From positions 296,428 through 360,427 of the forward strand of contig MU006231.1 in the NCBI GenBank assembly GCA_010093685.1: DNA of 64,000 bases, written 5' to 3'. This stretch comes from Ophiobolus disseminans. Lineage: Eukaryota > Ascomycota > Dothideomycetes > Pleosporales > Phaeosphaeriaceae. The translations under genes and the position numbers were made by a program. Shown piece by piece: positions 46,301 through 57,830 of the stretch (position 1 is its first letter; every line of letters begins with the position of its first letter). The notes beneath the pieces were generated by a model. The model did not search any database. It saw only the letters and a list, made by a program, of their open reading frames with translations, and had not been told where the DNA came from.

Positions 46301-46959
46301 GCCTGCTGCAGCTCTTGGTGTGTCTGTCTGAACTGGCCGTACTGACTAGCTAGTCCCAGCGAGCTCGAGTCCATGAGTTTTAGGGCTACCTCGATTGGGA
46401 CGCATTGGTCCTGCGTCATGAAGTCCCAGTTTTGGCGGATGTACTCTATCACATCCTCGATGCGCTGACTCCCAGGCCCATAGTTGTTGTTTGGCCTGCT
46501 GCGATTCTGTCTATCTCTACCGGCACTCCGCGGCCTTACTTGTGTGCGTTCGAGGCTCGTTGGACGGGTCACTTGGGGGGCGTCTCCTTCTGGCTGTTGC
46601 AGGCCACCGTATCCGCCCGGGCGCCGGTCGCGGCCACTGCTTTGTGGGCGCGCATAATCGTCGTCCCTGGCACCGAGGCCGCCATATCCCCCAGGCCTGC
46701 GCTCTCGCTGACTGTCGCCGCTCGGCCGCCGTCCCTCGTCGCGTGGATTGATGCCTCCATATCCGCCCGGTCGGCGCTGGCGGTCATTGCTGGGCCGGCG
46801 TGGGTAGTCGTCTGGTGGGGCGCCCATGGCTCCGTACCCCCCCGGGCGCTGTCGACGCTCGCCGCTGGGTCTCGCACTGCCATCAGCTCCATTGGCGTAG
46901 TTGCCGTTTGTGTATCCGCCATTGGCACCCGCCTGCGAGTACCCTGGAATCCGCGACAT
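43337..46959 (-). CDS. sec8: Exocyst complex component Sec8
   Basis: Five exons: 46959-45724, 45677-45243, 45194-44634, 44588-44017 and 43967-43337; introns of only 46, 48, 45 and 49 nt. The product has 1144 residues. The start is the ATG reading MSRIPGYSQAG; the frame upstream has only a GTG. The Sec8 N-terminal domain is clear (RIEDVIEYIRQNWDFMTQDQ, then VALKLMDSSSLG), followed by coiled coils and the helical rods of CATCHR tethers up to the C-terminal SEFMY. Sec8 is a core subunit of the octameric exocyst that tethers secretory vesicles at the hyphal tip and septa. Unusual is a long Gly/Arg-rich extension with four RPGGYG repeats before the domain. It is divergent from ctr9, 549 bp away. 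Confidence 0.95.
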
Positions 46960-47508
46960 GGTGCCGTTAGTCACAGGTGTTTATACGCCGTGATGGAGCA
47001 AGACCGAGGGTCATTGCGTGTGTACGAGGGTGTTGCGCATTGTGTATGGATGCGTGGTGGTGACTTGCGGGGAGCTCGGGGGTGTCTACCTACGGTTACG
47101 TTGTAGCAGCAGGGGTCACCCGTCACCCGTCGCAGACACCAAAAAAACACGCCAAGACGACAATCTTGGACGAAGCGCGACAAAGAGCGCTCAAGTCTCG
47201 TATCATCAGGAACTGCACCATTTCCCTAGATGCTGACTTCACTCTACTGCTCAAGAACTTGATCTCGACGTCCCGATCGAGAGGACCATTCACGCGCCAA
47301 GCCTCACCTCCGCGCGCCGCAAGTTCTTCCGCTCCCGCGTTCCTCGAGCTCCCTCGCGATCCTTTGTCCTCGCATCAACGCAGGCCACCACCAGCCTCGC
47401 GCCCTACTCCATCCTCCGCCCACCTGCTATGTCGCGCTGATACCACCGCGACCTCTCCATCACCTCAACAACCCGATTGTCCAACTGGTCGCGTCGCTCG
47501 AATCCATC
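46960..47508. promoter_or_regulatory. Shared divergent promoter of sec8 and ctr9
   Basis: 549 bp between the two ATGs. A GTCACCC word is repeated in tandem near 47115. The arrangement would allow co-expression of a secretion gene and a transcription gene, but this is not testable here. Confidence 0.5.
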
Positions 47509-50500
47509 ATGTCGGCCGTGTACGCCAACGGCGCGAATGGCGTCAACGGCGCAGGCAGCATGTTCCCGCCGCCGCGATACTCGGACGTGCCCAGCGCCAT
47601 CACCATCTCGGTCGCCGACGACGAGGGCGGCCAGCTCGATGTAGAAGTCGCGCTCGACGAGGACATCCAGGACGACCCGACCGAGCTGTGCGCCATTCTG
47701 GAGAACGAAAAGAGCTTGACGTCGACATGGGTGCAGGTCGCCGTCGCCTATGCCAAGCAGAAGAAGGTGGATGTCGCCATTGACGTGCTGCGCCAGGCCG
47801 TCAGTGTCTTCACGGGGGTGCGCGCCGAGGAGCGACTCAGCATCCTCAACGGGCTCTGCTGGCTGTACCTGCTCAAGTGCCGCGAAGCACCGCGAGTCAA
47901 GTCTGGTAAGATGCAGCGAGTCTTCCACGTGATGGCGACTAACTGAAGTAGACGCGACGGCAGACCCCGACACCAAGACCAAGGACTTCTACATCCAAGC
48001 AGCCACCAGCGTGCTCAACGAGGCCTCGCGAATTAGCCCCTCGCATCCTCCTTTGTTCCTCGCCCGCGGTGTCCTCCAGCTCCTCCGCGCATCCCTCCAA
48101 GCCCCCTCGACCACCGCCGGGCCAAACGTGATAAGCTCAGAGCGCATGGAGACGCTGAAACAGGCGGCCAAATGCTTCGACGACGCGCTCAGGGCGTCGG
48201 GCGGCAAGAATCTCATGGCGAAAATGGGCAAGGCACGCGTCAGCTACTCCATGGGCAAGTGGGCAGAGGCGCTGAAGGCCTACCAGGGTGTCTTGGAGAA
48301 CTCGCCAGATCTCATCGACCCAGATCCGCGCATTGGCATCGGCTGCTGCTTCTGGCAGCTCGGCTTCAAGGACGACGCCGCGGGCGCATGGCAGCGATCG
48401 CGAGATCTGAACCCAACCTCCAAGATTGCTCTCATTCTGCTCGGCCTCTACAACCTCCACCTCACCTCACATCTGCCTCCGACGCATCCCGATTTCAACA
48501 AGTTCTACAAAAAGGCAACATCTGACTATATCATGCCTGCAATGGCACAGGACAAAACCTTTCCCCTGACATGCGCCACCGTGGGCAGCTACTTTATCAT
48601 CAGGAAAGACTGGGTCAAAGCTCAGACGGTCGCCAGACGCGCCATCGATCTCACAGACGTAAACGCGATTGCGAGTGATGGCTGGTATCAGTTGGCCAGG
48701 AAGGCGCACACCGAGGGCGACGCCACGGAAGCCTCTACGTGCTACACAAAGTCCGACCAGGCTCGCGGTGGAGACGAGCGAGGTTACATTCCCGCTAAGT
48801 TCGGCTCTGCACAAATGAATGTGTTGATGCACAACTACGATGGCGCAAAGTTCCGTTTGGAGAAGATTTTGCAGCAGCAACCGACTCTGGAGGCTCAGAC
48901 GCTGCTGGGCACCTTGTACGCAGAGGACGTCTTTGCTGCGCAAAACAGCAAGTCTCACGACGACAAGTCAGTCGAGCTGAGAAAGGCACTCAAACATCTT
49001 GAGGATGTACAGAAGGCGTGGCGTGATCCCAAGAGGAAGGTCACTCCCGATCAGACGGTGCTGCTGAACTTGGCCAGACTCTACGAAGCGGAGCAACCGG
49101 AGAAGAGTTTGAAGTGTCTCGAAGAGGTGGAGCAGATGGAGATCGACGCTATCCCGGACGAAGACTATCCAGAAAACATCGAGGATGAATACGAGTTGAA
49201 GGCGGCCCTGCGCGAGCTTTTGCCACCTCAGCTGCTCAACAACATGGGATGTTTCCACTACCAGGCTGAGCGATTCGTCCGCGCGAGGGAGCTCTTCCAA
49301 ACTGGCCTCAATGCATGCGTCAAAGCCGAGGAGCGCGATGACACTATCGACTCGGATGCTTTGGTCACATCAATCAGCTACAACCTCGGTCGATGCTACG
49401 AATCTGAAGGCATGCTGGATGACGCCAAGCAGATTTACGACAAAGTGTTGGAACGTCATACCGACTACGTGGATGCCCGCATCCGATTAGCCTACATTGC
49501 CCTGCGCCAGAATCCCACCGACCTTGGACCACGAGCCATCAAGGATCTGTTCAACGAGAACGAGGATAACGTTGAAGTCCGAGCTCTATTCGGCTGGTTC
49601 ATGAACAAATCCAAACGCCTGACAATGAACATTGCGGCAGATGAGGAGCAACGGACATACAAGTACACCCTGCAGAAGTCTGATAAGCATGATCGATACT
49701 CGCTCACGGGTCTGGGCAACATCCACCTGACCATCGCTCGAGAGATGCCAAGAGGTTCAGAACAGGAGAAGGAGAAGCGCCGGAGAGCCTACGAACGCGC
49801 AGTCGAGTTCTTCGACAAGGTGCTGCAGCTTGATCACAAAAATGCATACGCTGCACAAGGCATTGCCATCGCTCTGGTTGAAGACAAGCGGGACTTTTCG
49901 ACTGCGCTAACGATCCTCAACAAAGTCAAGGAGACAGTCAAGGACCATAGCGTATATGTGAACCTGGGCCACACCTACTGCGAGATTAAGCAATTCTCTC
50001 GCGCAATTGAGAACGTAAGTTGCGTATGCACTTCCAACCGACCTCGCTAACATTGCACAGTATGAAGCCGCATTGGCAAAGGGCCGGCAGACTGACCACA
50101 AGATCCTGGCTTGTCTGGGTCGTACTTGGTACCTTCGCGGGCGCCAGGACCGCAACATAGATGCCTTCCGAACAGCACTCGAGTACTCCAAGCAGGCGCT
50201 TCAAGTTGCTCCTTCAGATTTGGGCTACCAGTTCAACGTAGCCTTTATCCAATTCCAGATTGCGCAGATGATCTACAACCAACCTGAGGCTGAACGCACT
50301 CTACAGCAAGTCGATGACGCATCGACAGGCCTCATAGAAGCCATTGACGCTCTAGAGCAGATCGCCAAAGCAGAGAAACCGCCTTTCCCCAGGAATGACA
50401 TTACCTCTCGAGCGAACATGGGACGCAATACCATGGTCAAGCAGCTCGAACGTGCCCGCGACAAGCAAGCCACATTTGAGGAACAGAACGCGAGTAAGCT

Positions 50501-51140
50501 CGGTCAGGCTAGGAAGTTGCGCGAAGAGGAGCTCCGCCGTCGAGAGGAAGATAAGGAGAAGGCAGAGGAAGCGGCACGGGAGCGGAGACGGAAGATCATC
50601 GAAGAGCAGGACCGGATTGCTGCGCGCGACCGTGAGCTCATGGAAAAGCGAGGTGACGAGGAGAGGAGACGCATGGAGGAGGACGAAGATCGGGAGTTGC
50701 GCAAAGCCGAGCGGAAAGCACGTGGTCCCAAGCAGCCCAAGCGCAAGAAGAAGGACGCAGACTCTGACACCGAAGGCGCATCGGACTCTGATGCTGCTGA
50801 ACCACGGTCTCGCCGTCGCAGGACCACAGCATCTGGCACTGAGGGTCCCTCAGATGACGACCGTCCACGAGAGAAGAAGAAGAGGAAGTTGGCCAGGAAG
50901 AGCGAGCCCTCTAGTAAATATAAGTCTGCAGAGTTTGTAGACGACGACAGCGAGCCCGAGGCAGAAATGCCAGCCGACGATCTAGACAAGGCCGAGGCGC
51001 AATTAGCTGGACAAGACGCCGCACCCAGAGCGCGCAAGGGCCGTGTAGTCGACGACGAGGACGAGGAAGATGACGATGGTATTGCGGCCCCGAAATCCAA
51101 CGGAGATGCTGTCGCTATGGACGAAGACGAAGACGAGTAG
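47509..51140 (+). CDS. ctr9: Paf1 complex TPR subunit Ctr9
   Basis: Three exons: 47509-47905, 47949-50014 and 50061-51140, with introns of 43 and 46 nt; joins give APRVKSVDATADPD and AIENYEAALAKGRQTD. The product has 1180 residues. The start has DVEVALDEDIQDDPTELCAI, typical of Ctr9. The body is an array of tetratricopeptide repeats (for example WAEALKAYQGVLENSPDLID, AYAAQGIAIALVEDKRDFST, YVNLGHTYCEIKQFSRAIEN). The C-terminus is a very charged coiled coil with RREEDKEKAEEAARERRRK, basic KRKKK runs and an acidic end (DEDEDE). Ctr9 is the scaffold of the Paf1 elongation complex, linking RNA polymerase II to histone H2B ubiquitination and H3K4 methylation. Confidence 0.95.
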
Positions 51141-51623
51141 GCGGAAGAATCTGGCAGGCACGGCGTAATAATTTGGCGTACCGTTTTTTTCCACATCTTA
51201 TGCATCAGCGCCATGGCGTCACGGACGGGGACATTTGCGCAAAATCTTTGTATACCTAGAAAACTGGCATCAGGGGCGATTTTTAGTAGTATAGTTTGTA
51301 TAACACAGCTTCGTTTTGAGGAAATTACCCCGCCTTCCACGTCAGACACGTCGAAGTCGTTCTTTCACTGTGTAAGCCTTGGTGGATGAGTCATTTCGAC
51401 TCATGCAGCTTAGACGTTCACGCGACGACGTTGTGATGTTGAGCGTACGTTGAAGAGGAAACGTTTCGTGAATTGCGGATGCGAGGAGTGCGAATTTTAA
51501 TACTAGCTCTGCTCAGAGTGGTAGGGTTATATGCTCAGCTGTGTCTCTCTGCACTTTACACTTCTACCCATGTTCCACATCTCCAACGAGTGTAACTGTT
51601 TTCAACCCAAGTATCACGCAGCT
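51141..51623. other. Intergenic, 483 bp
   Basis: It holds the ctr9 3' end and the promoter of the kinase-like gene. An in-frame extension upstream of 51624 to 51531 is not used, since it reads like leader sequence. Nothing else was seen. Confidence 0.45.
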
Positions 51624-52884
51624 ATGTCACAAGAGAACCATGGCCAGCAGTTGCCTGATTTGACCACAGCGGAGGGCCTGCTCAAATACCTGAGTCATGG
51701 TGCCGATGCGAAAATCCAATGCCTGGGCGGCGGAACAGCGAATTATTTGTATCGCGTCGAGGATGTAAGGACGGGAGAAGTGAGTGTGTATAGTAAGTCA
51801 TTCTATCCCACCCGCAACAACCCACTAACTCCCCTCCCCCAGAACACGCAGCCCCCTATCTAAGCAGCAACAAAATTTTCCTCTTCGACCAAGCACGCAT
51901 GCACTACGAAGCCCGCATCCTCCAAAAAATATCACAGCTTCAGAATGGAACGGCACGCTTTACGAAAGCAGTTCGCTTGCTCGACTACGATGTAGAAGCT
52001 AAACTCCTCCACATCGAAGACGCGGGCCCGCGCACTCTCAAAGCCGCGTACACGCATCCATCTCTCTCCATTTCCGCCATCGCCAACGATTTAGCAAAAT
52101 GGCTCGCAACACTACATTCGACATCCACAGATTTCTCGCTGTCGTTGAAAGAGGGCGAGTGTGGGGAAAAAGGCAATAATCCAATCGCAGTATCTATATA
52201 CCGGCATTCATATCAGAACTTGCATACAGCGCTGGAGAAATATGGACACGACGTTAGTCTCGCACATCGCATCAATTCCGAATTCGGCACGCTTCTCGAA
52301 ACAGAGAATGAGTGCGTGTGGTTAGTACACCAAACCCTTAGCAGACTTCACGTTAACAGAAGCTGATCGTCACCGCACAGTCACGGCGACTTCTGGCCCG
52401 GAAACGTGCTCGTGCGACTGAGTCCTCGGGACGGCCAATATCCAGTTCAGTTGACGATTGTGGATTGGGAAATGTCGCGCCGCGGCACGAGTGCTACTGA
52501 TGTTGGACAATTCGCCGCTGAGGCGTTTCTGCTGGATCGCTTTAGGGGGGAGAGGGGCTTGCGGAAGGCGTTTCTCGACGCATATATTAGGAACAGAGGG
52601 GGAGGGAGGGAGTGGGTCATACGAATGGCGGTGCACTGGTATGTACCATAGCTGTGTGAAACATGATCAGAACGGGTACTAACGCTGTACTTTCCAGGGC
52701 TGTGCACATTGCGTTCTGGCCAACGAGGGTAGACTGGACAGACCACGCAGGGACGCAGGAGCTAGTTAATATCGGGGTAGGAGTGTTGAGAGCTGCTTTG
52801 GAAGGGGATTGGGAGGGTATGAATGGATCGGTGTTGTTTGAGGGTGTGGGGGTGGCTTGGGGTGAGGCGTTTATGCGGGATTAA
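51624..52884 (+). CDS. APH/choline-kinase-fold phosphotransferase
   Basis: Four exons: 51624-51792, 51843-52320, 52381-52638 and 52698-52884; introns 50, 60 and 59 nt. The product has 363 residues. The N-lobe has a glycine loop (CLGGGTANYLYRVED) and a later lysine-containing strand; the C-lobe has the Brenner motif HGDFWPGNVLV (completed across intron 2) with catalytic Asp and Asn, and the metal-binding aspartate in LTIVDWEMSRRG. This is the aminoglycoside phosphotransferase/choline kinase fold; fungal members often act on small metabolites. Substrate unknown. The second splice uses GTTAGT and CGCACAG; unspliced, the frame would stop before the catalytic loop. Confidence 0.88.
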
Positions 52885-53652
52885 TGCATATCTCATCAGA
52901 GGAACTGTGGGGAATGTAAAACATGACACACGATTTCTTTTGGTGAAAAATTGAACTACACACGGCGAAGAATGAATGAGGAGATAGCACGAATCACACG
53001 ACCCTTCCTTCTATGCACCTAGAGCCATCCCCAACTCAAACACACGACTAGACGGTGCTCTGGCATTGTTGTAGTTGCCTGCGCTGCTGAACTCTTTCCT
53101 TAACCCACTTGCGCCAGCCAGTTCCCTCACAATCTTGCAGCACGTCTTTCTCCAACTCGATGTGCTCTCTCATTCCCACTGCGGTACCTTGTTCGTAGCA
53201 GTTGCGTTCAACATTGTGTATTCCCTGCTATTATTGGTATGCATTCTACCGCTCAGTCATAGATCAACAGCACAGGACGAAGCATCAGTCACTTCTATGA
53301 ATATTGAAGCTTTGTTGAACGGTAGACATGCTCTCGTAGCTATATTCTAAGGAGTCGATGGTGGCTGGAAAGATATCTGCAGCTTGCGAGGTCCTCAGGA
53401 AAGTTCCTGGGGTGTGTGGGTTGAGCTTCGTTGGCGGTTGTGCAGAGACTGGTGACCTGACAAAGTGTTGCATATACAGGATCCAGCGCTACAGGAGAAT
53501 GTGGTGGTACATGGTGTACGTTGGCCACTTGAGTGGATATCTGATGACGCAGTGGTCGTGGGGGCAGCATTCGTGCATTTTAATGGACAGATAGGCAGGG
53601 CTGAGCGTGTCGATATGGAGACATGGTGCCTGTGGTGCCCAAAGGTATGGCC
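52885..53652. other. Convergent intergenic, 768 bp
   Basis: The kinase-like gene and the NLR-type gene converge here. A 91-codon plus-strand frame (53075-53350) has a hydrophobic run but no support as a gene. No repeat was seen. Confidence 0.45.
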
Positions 53653-56600
53653 CTAGACAATGCGATTTATCTGTTTGCCAGCAGGCATATTTGTGTCGTC
53701 AACAGGCCAGACTGGAATCTCAGTATAGAGGACATCGTCTGGTTTCTCGAGCAGCTCAACGGCTGCGTGTCGGTTGTTCTTGATCGCATCTTGGAGCAGC
53801 TCAATGACTGCGTGTCGATTGTTCTTGCGCGCAGCGTGTAGTGCGCTGTTGTGGTGTTGTCCTGGCGCACTAACATCGGCACCGTGCTTAAGAAGCAGCG
53901 CCACCATCTCCGTGTGTCCTCGGGCTGAAGCTGCATACAGTGCACGCTCAGCGTTCCCTCCTATTGCCTCAATGTCTGCGCCGCGCGCTAGAAGGAGCTT
54001 TACGATGGGCTCACTGTTTCTTGCCACTGCTGCTTGGAGTGCGTTGCCGTAGTATCCACCCCGAAAGTTGACGTCTACCCCGGCGTCAAGCAGCAGTCTG
54101 ACTTGCTCCATTGAGCCTTCCGCTGACGCTACAGTCAGCACATTGCCATAGTGACTATATGAAGCATTGAAGTTGATGTCGAGGTTGTCGCCGACGAAAA
54201 ACTTCAACATGCGGTCCTTGTCGTACTCTACTGCCCATGTAAGTGGGAGTTGACTGTTAGGGTTCTTTGTCCTGCTGTCGAATTGGCGTATGCGAACCAA
54301 AGATGCGGAGAGCTCTTTCATTAACGGATATGCACAGTCCTTGTAACTCAGGTTTTCCTGAAAGACTCGACCAAAATCTGGAGTGTTCGTTGCATAAACG
54401 TCTTCAGCGAAAGTCCGGACAATAGTCCTACTTTTCGTGGCGACGGAGCCAAAGCAAAAAGAACGCGAGTCGCTGTGGTGCGCGAAGACTGCCATCATAC
54501 TCATCTCCTCCTCTTCCTTTTCTGCTCCATTTGAAAGATCAACATCAAGATCAACACAGTGCACGTGTGGGTAAATGCTTTGTTCACGGGACCCATATTC
54601 TTCCCTTGTGAACGGTTGTCCAGCCGCATGTACATGATAGTTCATGTGCCATATCGCATAACGAAGGAAAGGATAGCGATCAAGAGGGGAGACGAGAGTG
54701 TCTATCGCCCTTCCGCATTGCTGAACCCAGGAGTCTGCGGCATCCTCCAAGTGCGGATCTATGCTCAGTCTCATATACAGGGTACAGCAACGAGCCAACC
54801 GACTGTGACTCAAACGAACAAAATCATCTCCCATGTTCGACCGGACGTGGTCCATGCCGTCGTCTTTGAGCAGAAAATCCCTGACCGATTCATGAATAAA
54901 CTGCACTTTTGGCTCTTCGGTCGTTGTTATTTGAGCTAGACCTTTGGAACAGTTGAGAATAAACCTCTCGAGCGCATCGCGTGGAATTTCATCTTCGTCC
55001 CATTCTGGATGTGCACCTGGTTCTGCTCCAGACAAGATCGCGAAATACAGCTCCTCGGGAGTTAACGGTTCCGCAGCGAATAGAATCCATTCAATGCAGT
55101 AAGTCAACTCGCTTTTGTTGTCGGAATCGCGCGTCAGAATGTCGCGGAACAAATTATGCAGATCGCTAGGAATGTTGTGGAGTATTTTTTGAAGAGCGTG
55201 GATGCGGCCACTGTCATATGCTTTGTTGAGGATTCCGACCACGAGCGCTACCCACATGAAGACACCGGATGCTTTGCGCTGAGCTTCGTCTCTGATCTGA
55301 ATCGCTTGCTTGCTGTGCCCGATCCTTAATTCTGTGTTTAGGTATTCGGAAATGTCCCGGGCGTGGCCTTCTTGTCTTTCCAGGATTAGCTGAATTCCTC
55401 TGTCGATGGAGATGTGAGGATAATGTCTGCTCGCCAAGCAGACGTGGAAGGTAACTTTGACTGCCTCGGCGACTTCACCGAGCTGTGTGAGGAACGATAA
55501 CATGTCCCTAACTTCCTTTTCCTCGCATTCGTCTAAAGCGTCGATGAAGCATACGACGGGTGTCTTAACGCTTAGGATAGCCTTTCTGAATAAATCCTGA
55601 AGCGTACCGATGCTCCACGGGTAACTCTCATTGAGGAGTGTCGCAGGGAAAGGTAGTAAACGAAGCGCTTTCTGGAGATATGGACGTCGTTCTAGCAACT
55701 GGGCTAGTAGAGACCGATACATGCCCAACGTGGACCTTTCGAGTAACACGCCTCGAGCATTGAAGAAGAATGCAATGACTACACTGTCTCCCTTACCCTT
55801 GCTTGTATGATTGACTTCCTCTATCATCCCAATGGCACGGCTATGTGCAAACTTCATAATAGTAGACTTTCCGGCCCCGGGTTTTCCCTTGATCCACAGG
55901 AGGCCTCGATGAAGGGTTATTCTGGTAGGTTCAAGCCAGTCGATGTACTCCGGTTGACGCAACAGCCACTGGCATGTTTCTCGGTGCGCATCTTTAATGT
56001 TTGTCTCTCGCAAGCTCATTTGATCAAATTGCAGGGACTTCATCAGGTCTCTTTCAGCCTTGCCCTCAGCCTGTTGAATGGTCTCCCTTAGCCTTTTCAT
56101 GGCGTGAGTTTTGCCCTCGCCGTAGATAGGCGACATAAAAACGCCAAAAAGACCTAGCAACGCGTATGCGCTATCTTCTTCGCGTTTAGTTAGGCGACCT
56201 GCAGCCCACGAAAGTCGCTCTTCCACCTCGAATTGGGCTAGTGGCACGCCTTGGAGTGCATTAACAGGAATTGAAGTGATTTTCGACACCCTATCACTGA
56301 GTTCTGATCTTTCGCCGAGAAGCATTCCCTCTGTCGAGAAGAAATCCACAAATTTAGGAGCTAGCAGCTCTTGCACTGTCCTGAAAGTGCGCGTGGGTTG
56401 TCAGCGTAGACCTACGGGAATGTAATTTTCCAACGAGATACCCAACTTCGGATTTGTCGGCTGAAAGAATGAACGAGAGCGTGATAAAGAACGTACTACG
56501 CAGAGTTAGTAAAATCAGGGGAAGTAGAGCTTAGCACTCGGCTTGTGTCATCAAATCGCCAATTCTGTGATCTTCCACACCATTTGCGTGACACTAGGGG

Positions 56601-57196
56601 TCTTGACGATCACACTCCAAAGGACCATTTGACAGAAAAAGCTTAGCGATACATACCCAACCACGAGTGAACCATCTACTGTTTTGAAACGCTGAGCTCC
56701 ATTCTACTCCCCACTCTTCAATCTCGATGTTGTTTCCACCCATTGTCTCAAATGAAAAGTCGGCTAGATATACGTAGCACCTCGCGGCGTCTCGATAATA
56801 GCAGAACATCGAGTTGAGGGCCTCCGAAAGTTCAGCGCTACTGCTCCGATCAATGCAGCAACTATCCACCCAGATGTAATCAATACCGTCTTTTTTAGCT
56901 TGTCTTCCACAGAACTGAACCTTGTCGTAGCCTGGTTTCTCTTTCAACTTATTGATCGCCTCAATCCGATCCGGTGCTGTAGAGTCTCTGCCGGTGGACA
57001 ACTTGTGGTAAGATCCTTCTGCCTCGTCGACAACTATGTGGTATACGCCCGCAGCCTTCACGACTTCTTGAAAGGTGAGCTCGTCTTTATCAGGCCCCCA
57101 AGTATGCGACAGGATCGCATATCGCGGGACATCCTCTTTTTCAACATTGACGAGGCTGAAGAAATCATCGTCATCGTTGTACCACAGAAGATACAT
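53653..57196 (-). CDS. HET-NACHT-ankyrin NLR-type protein (exon join unresolved)
   Basis: Exon one starts at an ATG at 57196 and carries the first HET motifs: RYAILSHTWG, DYIWVDSCCIDR and SRWFTRGW. The second block (to 53653) opens VQELLAPKFVDFF and keeps the end of the HET domain (MSPIYGEGKTHAMKRLRETI), so the two belong to one ancestral gene. It then has a NACHT NTPase: P-loop WIKGKPGAGKST, Walker B VVCFIDALDECEE and a downstream winged-helix region. Last come ankyrin repeats (EQVRLLLDAGVDVNFRGG, EPIVKLLLARGADIEA, EMVALLLKHGADVSAP). Such STAND proteins mediate non-self recognition and programmed cell death. The obvious intron (GTATGT donor at 56656, TTTCAG acceptor at 56381, 276 nt) leaves the halves one nucleotide out of frame; a weaker donor and acceptor (GTTGGG; GACAG) would restore it while losing GWT. 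The gene may be decayed. Confidence 0.8.
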
Positions 57197-57830
57197 GTGG
57201 TCGCGATTCGCCCATCAGGGAGCCGTAGGATTGTCTAGCAATGGAGAATAAGTGTTACAAATAATGCGCAAATACACACTATTTGATGTTCGATAGGTTA
57301 GGAGAGGGAGATAAGCCAGCGCACGATGGCGAAAGAAAGTGTGTACATCGGTGGTGTTGGTAGCGGGGCGGACCAACGACCTCGGGAGGCTGCGCCTCGT
57401 TTCTGTCGAATCACGTAGGCAGGTGGAAGCAAGTTCAAGCAAGGCTTTGCACAAATCCGATAGACGGCGAACAACTGGAACGAAGACATGTATATACATC
57501 ACAAATCAAACCTACATGCCTAACTACCTGGGTGAAGATTTTAAGCACACGTGCCACACCCCACCCGAGATACCACCTACTTCTGCATATACAGCTGCGA
57601 TCTTTACTACATCCTTGCTTGGATTCGGGCATGATATCACCTGGACAATATTTGGGAAATGCTGATGGTGGAAAGTGCATGTGTGATCACATCCCCTGCG
57701 CATACATAGCGGCTTGGCGTTCCTTCCTCCACTACGATGTGGGGCGGTCGCTCTCCGCTATGCTTTCTGATAGCTAAGTGCAACATGTTACCATACAAAA
57801 CCAACTAATTGCTTCAACAACCGGACAGCA
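57197..57830. promoter_or_regulatory. Divergent promoter, NLR gene and chitinase
   Basis: 634 bp between the divergent ATGs. No gene or repeat was seen; short frames lack coding character. Confidence 0.45.

Noticed and set aside
46405..47106. 233-codon plus-strand ORF over the Sec8 N-terminus
   Set aside because: A shadow of the Gly/Arg-rich sec8 coding repeats.
50504..51349. 281-codon Ser-rich minus-strand ORF
   Set aside because: Antisense shadow of the charged C-terminus of Ctr9.
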